This document shows, piece by piece, positions 43,279 to 51,674 of a stretch of 64,000 nucleotides of DNA. The DNA comes from Yoonia sp. (GTDB lineage Bacteria; Pseudomonadota; Alphaproteobacteria; Rhodobacterales; Rhodobacteraceae): contig NZ_JACUUJ010000002.1 of the NCBI RefSeq assembly GCF_014859355.1, forward strand, positions 1 to 64,000, in the 5' to 3' direction. The position numbers and the translations under genes were made by a program. The notes under the pieces are model-generated. The model ran no database searches. It worked only from the letters and a program-made list of their open reading frames with translations, and had not been told where the DNA came from. How positions within the stretch are numbered: position 1 is the stretch's first letter; every line of letters begins with the position of its first letter.

Positions 43279-44505
43279 GTGAAGGTGATAACAAAACTTC
43301 TTGCGGCAACCGCGCTGGTCAGCGCATCGGCTGCATCTGCGGTCGAACTGGAGGTCACCCATTGGTGGACATCCGGTGGTGAGGCCGCTGCCGTCTCCAA
43401 ATTTGCCGAAGCATGGAACGCGACGGGCAATACTTGGCTTGACGGTGCGATTGCCGGCTCTGGCGGCACCGCGCGCCCGATCATCATTTCACGTATTCTC
43501 GGCGGCGACCCCATGGCCGCCACCCAGTTGAACCACGGCCGTCAGGCAGAAGAACTGATCGAAGCGGGCCTGATGCTGGACCTGACCGACGTGGCCGAAG
43601 CGGGTGGCTGGCGCGATATCGTCAACCCGCCTGCGTTGCTGGATAGCTGCACGCTGGACGGGCGTATTTATTGCGTGCCAATCAACATCCATTCGGCGCA
43701 GTGGCTCTGGCTGAGCCATGATGCCTTTGAAAAAGCTGGGGTTGAGGTGCCTGCTGACTGGAACGCCTTTGTCGATGCGGCCCCCGCGCTGCGTGAAGCA
43801 GGGGTTCTGCCCTTGGCGATGGGGCAACAGGGGTGGCAGCAAAACCTTGCTTTTGGTGCGATCACCATTGCTGTTGCCGGCCTTGACGCATGGCGCGAAG
43901 TCACCGTGAACCGTAACGCCGATGTGGCCGCTGGCCCTGAATATGCCGCTGTATTCGAGGCGGTTGCAGATGCGCGTGAACTGGCGCGCGGGTCGGATGT
44001 GCAGGACTGGAACCAGGCGACCAACATGGTCATTACGGGCAACGCTGGCGCACAGTTGATGGGTGACTGGGCGCAGGGCGAATTCGCCGTTGCAGGCCAG
44101 ATCGAAGGTCAGGATTATTCTTGCCTGCCTGGATTGGGGCTGAACGCCATTCTTGATACCGGTGGGGATGCGTTTTATTTCCCTGTAAACCGCGACCCCG
44201 AAATCACTGCCGCGCAAAAGGAACTGGCCGCGCTGCTGATTTCCCCCGATGTGCAGGTTGCCTTTAATCTTGCCAAAGGGTCGCTTCCGGTTCGTGGCGA
44301 TATCAACATGGCTGCCGCCAACGGCTGTATGCAAAAGGGTCTGGCCATCCTTGCCGATGGTGGCGTGCTGCCATCGGGCGATCAGTCACTGTCTGCTGAC
44401 ACGCAGTTGCAGATCGAAGATCTGATGGCGCAATTCTGGTCCGGCGACATGCCTGCTGGTGAAGCGCAGGCCAAATACGCCAGCATCATCGCCAGCGCTG
44501 ACTAA
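43279..44505 (+). CDS. Sugar ABC transporter substrate-binding protein
   Basis: A 408-residue periplasmic family-1 extracellular solute-binding protein. The signal peptide MKVITKLLAATALVSASAASA precedes VELEVTHWWTSGGEAAAVSKFAEAWNATG, a start typical of glucose/mannose-type (GtsA-like) binding proteins. NHGRQAEELIEAG and GDWAQGEFAVAG fit the same group. The start codon is GTG, with GGGAGG 8 bases upstream. It is the first gene of the LacI-controlled operon. A monosaccharide or small glycoside is likely, but the ligand is not certain. Confidence 0.9.
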   Translation: MKVITKLLAATALVSASAASAVELEVTHWWTSGGEAAAVSKFAEAWNATGNTWLDGAIAGSGGTARPIIISRILGGDPMAATQLNHGRQAEELIEAGLMLDLTDVAEAGGWRDIVNPPALLDSCTLDGRIYCVPINIHSAQWLWLSHDAFEKAGVEVPADWNAFVDAAPALREAGVLPLAMGQQGWQQNLAFGAITIAVAGLDAWREVTVNRNADVAAGPEYAAVFEAVADARELARGSDVQDWNQATNMVITGNAGAQLMGDWAQGEFAVAGQIEGQDYSCLPGLGLNAILDTGGDAFYFPVNRDPEITAAQKELAALLISPDVQVAFNLAKGSLPVRGDINMAAANGCMQKGLAILADGGVLPSGDQSLSADTQLQIEDLMAQFWSGDMPAGEAQAKYASIIASAD

Positions 44506-44526
44506 GCCCGCAGGCGCATCATGATC

Positions 44527-44550
44527 CGGGTCCGGCGCAAGCCGGTCCCG
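44527..44550 (+). repeat. Intercistronic stem-loop after the binding-protein gene
   Basis: CGGGTCCGGC-GCAA-GCCGGTCCCG folds into a 10-position stem with one T-T mismatch and a GNRA-type tetraloop, between the binding-protein and permease genes. Such hairpins often protect the upstream mRNA so that binding protein is made in excess. It lacks a T-run, so full termination is unlikely. Confidence 0.55.
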
Positions 44551-44592
44551 CATTGATCTGCCCTGCGCGCCCCCATCAATGGAGCCGACAAT

Positions 44593-45510
44593 ATGACATT
44601 GGCATCGGATATTCCGGCGCAAACCAGCAAGCGCCCGACACGTCTTTTTCATAACCTGATGGCCAAGATCGCCTCGATCCCCATGATCCTGACCGCACTG
44701 GTCGTGTTTCTGGGCGGAACCACATGGACCATCGTGTATTCCTTTACCGGGTCGCGGATGCTGCCCCGCACGAATTGGGTGGGTTTCGACCAATATGAGC
44801 GGCTGTGGAGTTCGGACCGCTGGATCGTGTCGATCAAGAACCTTGCGCTTTATGGCGTTTGTTCGATGGTCTTTACTCTGGTTATCGCCTTTACGCTGGC
44901 CGCGCTTCTGGATCGTAAAATCCGGTTTGAAGGCGCGTTCCGCACGATTTTTCTTTACCCTTTTGCCTTGTCCTTTGTCGTCACCGGTTTGGCGTGGCAG
45001 TGGATTCTGAACCCCGATTTCGGTCTGCAAAGTGTAGTGCGCGGCTGGGGTTGGGAAAGTTTTACATTCAACCCGCTGAATGACCCCAACACCGTTATGT
45101 TCGGCCTGCTGATTGCGGGTCTGTGGCAGGGTACCGGGCTGATCATGTGCATCATGTTGGCCGGTCTGCGCGGTATTGACGAAGACATCTGGAAAGCTGC
45201 CCGCGTTGACGGGATCGGCACGATCAAGACGTATCTCGTTGTTATTATCCCCATGATGCGGCCTGTGTTCATCACTTCGCTGGTGCTGATCGCCAGCGGT
45301 ATCATCAAGCTTTACGATCTGGTCGTTGCCCAGACCAACGGCGGCCCCGGGATCAGTTCCGAAGTGCCGGCCAAATATGTGATCGAATATATGTTCCGCG
45401 CCCAGAACCTTGGGCAAGGGTTTGCCGCATCGACCATGATGCTGGTGTCGGTCGTGATCATTCTGATCCCATGGGCCTATCTCGAATTCGGAGGCAAGAA
45501 ACGTGGCTGA
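44593..45510 (+). CDS. Sugar ABC transporter permease (MalF-type)
   Basis: A 305-residue inner-membrane subunit with about six hydrophobic segments. The cytoplasmic EAA loop that contacts the ATPase reads EDIWKAARVDGIGTIKTYLVVIIPMMRP. The short N-terminal cytoplasmic part and VFLGGTTWTIVYSFTGSRMLPRTNWVGFDQYERL are typical of CUT1-class permeases. The stop overlaps the next permease gene by 8 bases. Confidence 0.91.
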   Translation: MTLASDIPAQTSKRPTRLFHNLMAKIASIPMILTALVVFLGGTTWTIVYSFTGSRMLPRTNWVGFDQYERLWSSDRWIVSIKNLALYGVCSMVFTLVIAFTLAALLDRKIRFEGAFRTIFLYPFALSFVVTGLAWQWILNPDFGLQSVVRGWGWESFTFNPLNDPNTVMFGLLIAGLWQGTGLIMCIMLAGLRGIDEDIWKAARVDGIGTIKTYLVVIIPMMRPVFITSLVLIASGIIKLYDLVVAQTNGGPGISSEVPAKYVIEYMFRAQNLGQGFAASTMMLVSVVIILIPWAYLEFGGKKRG

Positions 45511-46399
45511 CACAGCTTTGCACGGCCCAAAGGGTCCGAAACCCAAAAAAATGCTGAGCCGGGGCAATATCATGCTTTACGGCACGTTGATCGTCGTCAG
45601 CATGTATTACCTGTTGCCGCTTTACGTGATGGTTGTCACATCGCTGAAGGGGATGCCGGAAATCCGGATGGGTAACGTGTTTGGCCCACCAATGGAGATC
45701 ACCTTTGAACCTTGGGTCAAGGCATGGTCGGGGGCCTGCACGGGCATCAATTGTGACGGTCTGTCGCGGGGGTTCTGGAATTCGGTGCAAATCCTGATCC
45801 CGTCGGTTTTGTTGTCGATCACCATCGCATCGGTCAACGGCTATGCGCTTGCTAACTGGCGGTTCAAAGGCTCAGAGGTGTTTTTCACTATTCTGATTAT
45901 CGGTGCTTTCATTCCTTATCAGACGATGCTGTATCCGATCGTGATCATGCTGCGCGAAATCGGGCTGATGGGCGATTTGTGGGGGCTGGTGCTGGTGCAT
46001 ACAGTGTTCGGCATGCCGATCCTGACGCTGCTATTTCGCAATTATTTCACAGCCATGCCCGAGGAACTGTTCAAGGCCGCCCGCGTTGACGGGGCTGGGT
46101 TCTGGGGGATTTATTTCCAGATCATGTTACCTATGGCGCTGCCGATTTTCGTGGTGGCAATCATCTTGCAAGTCACCGGTATCTGGAACGATTTCCTGTT
46201 CGGGGTGATCTACACAAAACCCGCCACCTACCCGATGACGGTCCAGCTCAATAACATCGTGAATTCGGTGCAAGGGGTCAAGGAATACAACGTCAACATG
46301 GCGGCAACGCTACTCACCGGCCTTGTGCCACTTGTTATCTACTTCGCGTCGGGCAAGCTGTTTGTCCGGGGCATCGCAGCAGGGGCTGTCAAAGGATGA
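45503..46399 (+). CDS. Sugar ABC transporter permease (MalG-type)
   Basis: A 298-residue second CUT1 permease subunit with about six membrane segments (first at about 28-50). The EAA loop is PEELFKAARVDGAGFWGIYFQIMLPMALPIFV. The GTG start lies inside the end of the first permease gene and has GGAGG upstream. The stop overlaps the ATPase gene (ATGA). It forms the channel with the preceding subunit. Confidence 0.91.
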   Translation: MADTALHGPKGPKPKKMLSRGNIMLYGTLIVVSMYYLLPLYVMVVTSLKGMPEIRMGNVFGPPMEITFEPWVKAWSGACTGINCDGLSRGFWNSVQILIPSVLLSITIASVNGYALANWRFKGSEVFFTILIIGAFIPYQTMLYPIVIMLREIGLMGDLWGLVLVHTVFGMPILTLLFRNYFTAMPEELFKAARVDGAGFWGIYFQIMLPMALPIFVVAIILQVTGIWNDFLFGVIYTKPATYPMTVQLNNIVNSVQGVKEYNVNMAATLLTGLVPLVIYFASGKLFVRGIAAGAVKG

Positions 46400-47475
46400 G
46401 CTATTCCGTCGAAATCAAAAATCTGGACCTGTCATTCGGGGCAGTGCAAGTTCTGCAAAAGCTGAACCTGAACATCCACGAAGGCGAATTTCTGGTGCTG
46501 CTGGGGTCGTCTGGCTGTGGCAAATCAACCCTGCTGAACTGTATCGCCGGCCTATTGGAAGTCACCGACGGGCAGATTTTCATCAAGGACAACAATGTCA
46601 CCTGGGCCGAACCCAGTGACCGCGGCATCGGCATGGTGTTCCAATCCTACGCGCTTTACCCGCAGATGACGGTCCGGGGAAACCTGTCGTTCGGTCTGAA
46701 AAATGCGCGTGTGCCCAAGGCCGAAATCGAAAGGCGCGTCGCGCGGGCCGCGGAAATTCTTCAGATTGAGCCGCTGCTTGATCGCAAGCCCGGTGCGCTG
46801 TCGGGCGGGCAACGCCAACGGGTCGCCATCGGGCGGGCGCTGGTGCGCGATGTGGATGTCTTCTTGTTTGATGAACCGCTGTCGAACCTTGATGCAAAAC
46901 TGCGCGTCGATCTGCGGGTAGAGCTGAAGCGCCTGCACAATCAGCTGAAAAATACGATGATCTACGTCACCCATGATCAGGTCGAGGCAATGACGCTGGC
47001 TGACAGGATTGCCGTGATGAAGGGTGGCAAGATCATGCAGCTGGGCAGCCCCGATGAAATTTACAACCAGCCGCGCAACCTTTATGTGGCCGATTTCATC
47101 GGCAGCCCGTCGATGAACTTTCTGGCGGGGCACCTGGTGGACGGCACTTTCAAGGTAGACGATATGGTGTTGCCGATGACCGGCTATCACTTTGCGGATG
47201 CCCAGACCGCCGACCGGCCCGCCGTGATAGGCATTCGCCCCGAACATGTGGCGACAGGTCCGCTGGCGGCAGACGCACCGTTGCAGTTTCACGTGACGAT
47301 TGATCTGGTGGAACCCATGGGATCCGACACGCTGGTCTACGCCAAGCTGGGGCAGCATTTGTTCCGGGTGCGCATGGACGGGCAGGCGCGCGTCAAAGCG
47401 GGCGAAACACTGCCCATCGGGATCGACCCTGCGCGCGCATCCCTGTTCGACAAAAAGACCGAAGACCGCCTTTGA
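46396..47475 (+). CDS. Sugar ABC transporter ATP-binding protein (MalK/UgpC-type)
   Basis: A 359-residue ATPase. Walker A is GSSGCGKST, the Q-loop is MVFQSYALYPQMTV, the signature is LSGGQRQRVAIGRAL, Walker B is VFLFDEPLSNLDA, and the switch is YVTHDQVEAMTLADR. The C-terminal OB/TOBE-type regulatory domain starts near residue 240 and includes IGIRPEHV. It belongs to the CUT1 class and completes the transporter encoded by the three preceding genes. Confidence 0.93.
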   Translation: MSYSVEIKNLDLSFGAVQVLQKLNLNIHEGEFLVLLGSSGCGKSTLLNCIAGLLEVTDGQIFIKDNNVTWAEPSDRGIGMVFQSYALYPQMTVRGNLSFGLKNARVPKAEIERRVARAAEILQIEPLLDRKPGALSGGQRQRVAIGRALVRDVDVFLFDEPLSNLDAKLRVDLRVELKRLHNQLKNTMIYVTHDQVEAMTLADRIAVMKGGKIMQLGSPDEIYNQPRNLYVADFIGSPSMNFLAGHLVDGTFKVDDMVLPMTGYHFADAQTADRPAVIGIRPEHVATGPLAADAPLQFHVTIDLVEPMGSDTLVYAKLGQHLFRVRMDGQARVKAGETLPIGIDPARASLFDKKTEDRL

Positions 47476-47553
47476 CCCAACCTGAACCAGCCTGGGATCG
47501 CATGCGAACAGATGGCGCAGCCACCCAAGACAGTTATCACAAAGGACACGAAA

Positions 47554-48300
47554 ATGCCCCGCATTTCCTATCAGCTTTATTGTTCACGCAACTTTCCACC
47601 GCTTGCAGACACGCTGCACATGCTGGCCGATACAGGCTATACCGAAGTAGAGGGTTATGGCGGCCTGTTTGATGATATGGATGCGTTGCACGCCGGGCTG
47701 GATGCATCTGGTCTGCGCATGACCAGCGCCCATGTGGGGCTGGATATGGTGGAAGATGACACCGTTGCCACACTGGCCAAGATCAAGGCACTGGGCTGTG
47801 CCAAGGTGTTTGTCCCCTATGTGATGCCCGATGCGCGCCCCACCGATGCGGCTGGCTGGGCGGCGTTTGGGGCGCGGCTGGCGGCGGCGGGCAAGCCGTT
47901 CCGCGATGCTGGGCTGACATTCGGCTGGCACAACCACGACTTTGAACTGGTGGCGACAGATACCGGCGCACGCCCACTGGACCTGATTGCCGCCGCGTCT
48001 GAGGACCTGATGCTGGAACTGGATCTGGGCTGGGTGCATCGCGCCGGGCACGACCCTGTTGAATGGATCAAGACCTATGCCGGTCGCGTTTCGGCTGTGC
48101 ACGTCAAGGACATTGCGCGGCCTGGTGAATGCACGGACGAAGACGGATGGGCAGACGTGGGCCAGGGAATCATGGATTGGGCTGCGATCCACGCCGCGTT
48201 GCTGGCCGCTGGGGTTGATCACTATGTCGTTGAACATGACAACCCGAGCGATCACCTGCGTTTTGCGCGCCGTAGCCTTGCCGCGATCAAAGATTTCTAA
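47554..48300 (+). CDS. Sugar phosphate isomerase/epimerase (AP-endonuclease-2-like TIM barrel)
   Basis: A 248-residue TIM-barrel protein of the xylose-isomerase-like superfamily. Probable metal ligands are in GYTEVEGYGG (Glu), GWHNHDFELV (His), MLELDLGWVHRAG (Asp/His) and AVHVKDI (His/Lys). Family members include epimerases, isomerases and the keto-glycoside eliminase/hydrolase partners of Gfo/Idh dehydrogenases. ATG 47554 follows AAAGGA. It lies between the transporter and the dehydrogenase, so a sugar intermediate is the likely substrate. Confidence 0.84.
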   Translation: MPRISYQLYCSRNFPPLADTLHMLADTGYTEVEGYGGLFDDMDALHAGLDASGLRMTSAHVGLDMVEDDTVATLAKIKALGCAKVFVPYVMPDARPTDAAGWAAFGARLAAAGKPFRDAGLTFGWHNHDFELVATDTGARPLDLIAAASEDLMLELDLGWVHRAGHDPVEWIKTYAGRVSAVHVKDIARPGECTDEDGWADVGQGIMDWAAIHAALLAAGVDHYVVEHDNPSDHLRFARRSLAAIKDF

Positions 48301-48312
48301 AGGAACATACCC

Positions 48313-49431
48313 ATGACACAGCTAGGCGTCGGCATCATCGGATGCGGCAACATTTCGACGACATATCTGCAATTTGCACCAATTTTCAAATCGCTGGCCC
48401 TGCGGGCCGTGGCCGATATCAACATGGATGCGGCGCGTCAGCGCGCGGTAGAATTCGGCGTGCGCGCCGACACGGTGGATGATCTGCTGGCCGCCGGTGA
48501 TGTGGATGTGATTGTCAACCTGACAATCCCGGCTGTGCATTATGAGGTGACGCGCCGCATCCTCGAGGCGGGCAAACATGCCTATTCAGAAAAACCGTTA
48601 GTGCTGACGCTGGACGAAGGCGAGGCGTTGCGCGAACTGGCGGCGGCAAAAAACCTGCGCGTTGGTTCTGCGCCGGACACGTTTCTGGGTGGCGCGCACC
48701 AACATGCCCGCGCCGCGATCGACGCGGGCGATGTCGGCCGGATCATCGGCGGCACCTGCCATGTAATGAGCCACGGGATGGAAGCATGGCACCCCAACCC
48801 TGATTTCTTTTTTCAGCCCGGTGCTGGCCCGGTTCTGGATATCGGCCCTTATTACATCACCAACCTGATCCAGTTGATCGGGCCGGTTAAATCCGTGGCA
48901 TCGCTGGCCACGGCCACGTTCAAGGAACGGACCATCGGGAATGGCGCGCGTCTTGGCGAAACGGTGCCTGTCGATACGCCGACAAATATTCACGCGCTGT
49001 TGGAATTCGCCAACGGCGCAACCGTGACGCTGGGGGCAAGCTGGGATGTCTGGGCGCACCGCCATGCGAACATGGAACTTTACGGCGCGGACGGGTCGCT
49101 GTTCATCCCTGACCCCAATTTCTTTGGTGGCACGGTCGAAATCGGTATGCCGGGCGAAGAAATCACCGCCTTGCCTGAATGGGATCACCCCTTTGGCGTT
49201 CCGAACCAGAAAGACCAGGCGAATTACCGCTGCGCCGGGTTGGCCGATATGGCCACTGCGATTGCCGAGGGCCGCGAACACCGCTGCAATATTGATCTGG
49301 CCGTGCATGCGGTTGATGTGATGACAGGCATTTTGCGGGCCGGCGCTGAACGCCGGTTTGTCGATCTGACCACCACCTGCGCCCGTCCCGCCGCGCTGTC
49401 GCCAGATCAAGCGCGCGCATTGCTTGTCTAG
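48313..49431 (+). CDS. Gfo/Idh/MocA family oxidoreductase
   Basis: A 372-residue NAD(P)-dependent sugar dehydrogenase-like protein. The N-terminal Rossmann motif is GIIGCGNIS. The conserved lysine of this family is in YSEKPLVLTLDEG (about residue 97), and the C-terminal alpha/beta domain contains GPVLDIGPYYITNLIQLIGPV with the usual Asp and Tyr. Known members oxidise the 1- or 3-position of sugars or inositols. It ends the operon 12 bases after the isomerase gene. Its stop overlaps the stop of a small antisense gene. Confidence 0.88.
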   Translation: MTQLGVGIIGCGNISTTYLQFAPIFKSLALRAVADINMDAARQRAVEFGVRADTVDDLLAAGDVDVIVNLTIPAVHYEVTRRILEAGKHAYSEKPLVLTLDEGEALRELAAAKNLRVGSAPDTFLGGAHQHARAAIDAGDVGRIIGGTCHVMSHGMEAWHPNPDFFFQPGAGPVLDIGPYYITNLIQLIGPVKSVASLATATFKERTIGNGARLGETVPVDTPTNIHALLEFANGATVTLGASWDVWAHRHANMELYGADGSLFIPDPNFFGGTVEIGMPGEEITALPEWDHPFGVPNQKDQANYRCAGLADMATAIAEGREHRCNIDLAVHAVDVMTGILRAGAERRFVDLTTTCARPAALSPDQARALLV

Positions 49432-49598
49432 GCGGCGTGCGCTTTTCTGCTGCGCGCTTTGAAAAGAAGCGCGCGGCGACGAAAGTCGTTGCGGAGAGCT
49501 TCGCAGATGATGCGGTGGATTTCCGCGTCGTCACGGCCCCCCAAATGTTGCAGGGCGTCAAGGATTTCGGGCGGCAGGCCATGTATAATATGTTTCAT
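49428..49598 (-). CDS. Probable 56-residue RHH/FitA-like DNA-binding protein
   Basis: A minus-strand frame from ATG 49598 to TAG 49428 encodes MKHIIHGLPPEILDALQHLG, then GRDDAEIHRIICEALRNDF and a basic tail ending HAA. The pattern of a short strand, LPPEI-x-x-x-L, and a second helix containing AEIHRIICEAL resembles ribbon-helix-helix antitoxins of the FitA type. No toxin gene is adjacent. It fills the 216-base gap between the Gfo/Idh gene and rlmN, and is preceded by a perfect inverted repeat. The ribosome binding site is weak (GGGA). It could be co-transcribed with rlmN. Confidence 0.5.
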   Translation of the reverse strand: MKHIIHGLPPEILDALQHLGGRDDAEIHRIICEALRNDFRRRALLFKARSRKAHAA

Positions 49599-49606
49599 GG
49601 TCCCGA

Positions 49607-49625
49607 TTCACCACAAATTGGTGAA
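49607..49625. promoter_or_regulatory. Inverted repeat upstream of the small RHH-like gene
   Basis: TTCACCA-CAAAT-TGGTGAA is a perfect 7-bp inverted repeat with a 5-base spacer, located 9 bases before the small gene's ATG and 22 bases after the rlmN stop. It could be an autoregulatory operator or an mRNA hairpin. No T-run follows. Confidence 0.5.
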
Positions 49626-49647
49626 CATTCAGTTAGCCAACTTGCAC

Positions 49648-50823
49648 TTATAACCCTGCATCCTGCGCAATTTGCGCCTTTGATTTACGCGCCCGCTCGG
49701 TCGCTGATTTCAACTGCCCGCAGGCGGCCATGATATCTTCGCCCCGCGGCGTGCGAATAGGCGAGGCATAGCCAGCTTTGTAAATGATATCGGCAAAGGC
49801 GCGGATGCGGTTGTTCGATGACCGTTTGTAGGGCGCGCCGGGCCATTCGTTGAAGGGGATCAGATTGATCTTGGCGGGGATACCGTCGATCAGCTTGATC
49901 AGGCGGCGCGCATCTTCGTCACTGTCGTTGATGCCATCCAGCATGACGTATTCAAAGGTGATCCGCTCGGAATTGCTGACCTTGGGGTAGTCGCGCAAAG
50001 CCTCCAGCAATTTTGCCAGGGGCCATTTCTTGTTGATCGGCACCAGCCTGTCGCGCACCTCATCTGTGGTGGCATGAAAGGAAATCGCCAATTGGCACCC
50101 GATTTCCTGCGCGGTGCGCGCGATTTCCGGCACGATGCCAGATGTCGAAAGCGTGATCCGGCGACGCGATAACTGAATGCCATCAGGATCCATCGCGATT
50201 TTCATCGCGTCACGCACGTTTTCGAAATTATACAGCGGTTCCCCCATGCCCATCAGCACGATGTTGGATAGCAGGCGGGTTTCGTCCTTGGGCGCGCCGG
50301 GCACCGGCCATTCACCCAGATCATCACGCGCGACCATCACCTGCCCGATAATTTCACCTGCCGTCAGGTTGCGCACCAGTTTCTGCGTGCCGGTGTGGCA
50401 AAACGAACAGGTCAGCGTGCAACCGACCTGGGATGAAATGCACAAGGTGCCGCGATCTGTTTCGGGGATATAGACCACCTCGACCTCGTGACCACCTGCA
50501 ATGCGCACCAGATACTTGCGGGTGCCGTCGCCGCTGACCTGCCGGGTGACAACCTCGGGGATGGCCACAACGAATGTCCGGGCCAGCATGGCGCGGTAAT
50601 CCTTGGCCAGATTGGTCATCTGTTCAAAGTCACGCACCCCCCAATGGTAAATCCACTGCCAGATCTGGCCGACGCGCATCTTGGCCTGCCGTTCCGGCGT
50701 GCCTGCGGCAATCAGCGCATCACGCATCGCATCGCGTGTCAGACCAACAAGGTTAACAGGCCCCTCCGGCGCTTTGCGCGGAATGGTCAGCACATCTTGG
50801 GTAATCGGGGCCTTGATGTCCAT
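49648..50823 (-). CDS. rlmN: Dual-specificity 23S rRNA A2503 / tRNA A37 C2-methyltransferase
   Basis: A 391-residue radical SAM enzyme. The 4Fe-4S motif is [14 protein letters not shown], with Cys135, Cys139 and Cys142. It has the family stretches [52 protein letters not shown] and [18 protein letters not shown], and the C-terminal [14 protein letters not shown] with the cysteine that becomes methylated. It adds methyl to C2 of A2503 in 23S rRNA and of A37 in some tRNAs. Confidence 0.95.
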   Translation of the reverse strand: MDIKAPITQDVLTIPRKAPEGPVNLVGLTRDAMRDALIAAGTPERQAKMRVGQIWQWIYHWGVRDFEQMTNLAKDYRAMLARTFVVAIPEVVTRQVSGDGTRKYLVRIAGGHEVEVVYIPETDRGTLCISSQVGCTLTCSFCHTGTQKLVRNLTAGEIIGQVMVARDDLGEWPVPGAPKDETRLLSNIVLMGMGEPLYNFENVRDAMKIAMDPDGIQLSRRRITLSTSGIVPEIARTAQEIGCQLAISFHATTDEVRDRLVPINKKWPLAKLLEALRDYPKVSNSERITFEYVMLDGINDSDEDARRLIKLIDGIPAKINLIPFNEWPGAPYKRSSNNRIRAFADIIYKAGYASPIRTPRGEDIMAACGQLKSATERARKSKAQIAQDAGL

Positions 50824-50911
50824 GTCGATGCTCCAGTCACAGGATCAAACACGCCATATAGAAGGCGCGGGCCGGTTTCACAAGAAACCCCCGCGTCTTG
50901 CGCGCATAAAT

Positions 50912-50930
50912 CTCGCCGCCGGAGGCAGGC
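50912..50930 (-). terminator. Stem-loop downstream of the IalB-family gene
   Basis: On the minus strand GCCTGCC-TCC-GGCGGC forms a six-pair stem with one bulged base, followed by GAGATTTA, 20-40 bases after the IalB-family stop. The core CCTCCGGCGG is shared with the hairpin after rlmH. Confidence 0.5.
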
Positions 50931-50951
50931 GTTTTCCAAAGGAAAATGCGT

Positions 50952-51479
50952 TTAACCCGCGCAGCGGCTGGCCGCTTCCTCGACCGCGGCGGTAAAGCCA
51001 AGCAAGCTAAAGGTGTCTTGCGTCTGGGTGCCACGGCCCGACCGGCCAGTCACAACCGCATCGGCGCCACGTTTCATCGCCTCGACGATTCTTGAATCTT
51101 CTTCGGCGCCGGCGGGCCATGCCGTTTCATTTTCGGTAAACATCTGAAATGTCGTGCCGCCGATATCAACCGATACGGTTGACCCGCTGGCAAAAGGATA
51201 GCCGCCCGCGAACATCACCTGTCCTGCGACGTTTTGTGCGGGGCGATAAAAGACGATCAGCCGAATATCACCCCGCCGCACGTCCACCGGCGCGCCGTCG
51301 CGGGTATTCAGGGTTTCCTTTGGCGCGGAAACGGCCCAGCATTCGTTCGGGTTGGTTTCGACAAACACGCTCCAATCCGTATTTGCCGCAACGCGGTTTG
51401 CGCTTTCTTGTGCTGTTGCGGTGCTTGCCGCTGCCAGCGCTGCCAAAACACCGATCATCCGAGAAATTCTAAAAATCAT
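50952..51479 (-). CDS. Invasion-associated locus B (IalB) family protein
   Basis: A 175-residue exported protein. The signal peptide MIFRISRMIGVLAALAAASTATA is followed by DWSVFVETNPNECWAVSAPKETLNTRDG, the hallmark start of IalB-type domains, and GQVMFAGGYPFASGSTVSVDIGGTTFQMF. It ends with a cysteine (SRCAG) that may bridge to Cys-Trp near the N-terminus. IalB is linked to erythrocyte invasion in Bartonella. In free-living alphaproteobacteria the function is unknown. ATG 51479 has GGAGG 7 bases upstream. Confidence 0.85.
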   Translation of the reverse strand: MIFRISRMIGVLAALAAASTATAQESANRVAANTDWSVFVETNPNECWAVSAPKETLNTRDGAPVDVRRGDIRLIVFYRPAQNVAGQVMFAGGYPFASGSTVSVDIGGTTFQMFTENETAWPAGAEEDSRIVEAMKRGADAVVTGRSGRGTQTQDTFSLLGFTAAVEEAASRCAG

Positions 51480-51636
51480 CTTACAGCCTCCAAGCTGTCC
51501 TTGCCTCTGGTGCCCCTGTTTTACCTGCGGTGCATCTGTGGGCACCTTTTCGGCTGGCGGGGCGTGTTTCAACTCGATACCCATGGTGGTAGCAAAAAAC
51601 CGCCCGTCGGGGAAAGCCCCCAAACAACCGGGCAGG

Positions 51637-51650
51637 TCATCATATGATGA
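51637..51650. repeat. 14-bp perfect palindrome upstream of the asparaginase gene
   Basis: TCATCATATGATGA lies 25 bp before the asparaginase start in the 195-bp divergent region with the IalB-family gene. The size and symmetry suit a dimeric regulator site. Nothing else notable is seen in this gap. Confidence 0.4.
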
Positions 51651-51674
51651 CGCAAACAGTCAAAAAGGCGAAAA

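Noticed and set aside
49437-49733. A 98-codon plus-strand frame between the Gfo/Idh gene and rlmN
   Set aside because: It runs deep into rlmN antisense and has no family features. The minus-strand 56-codon frame explains the gap better.
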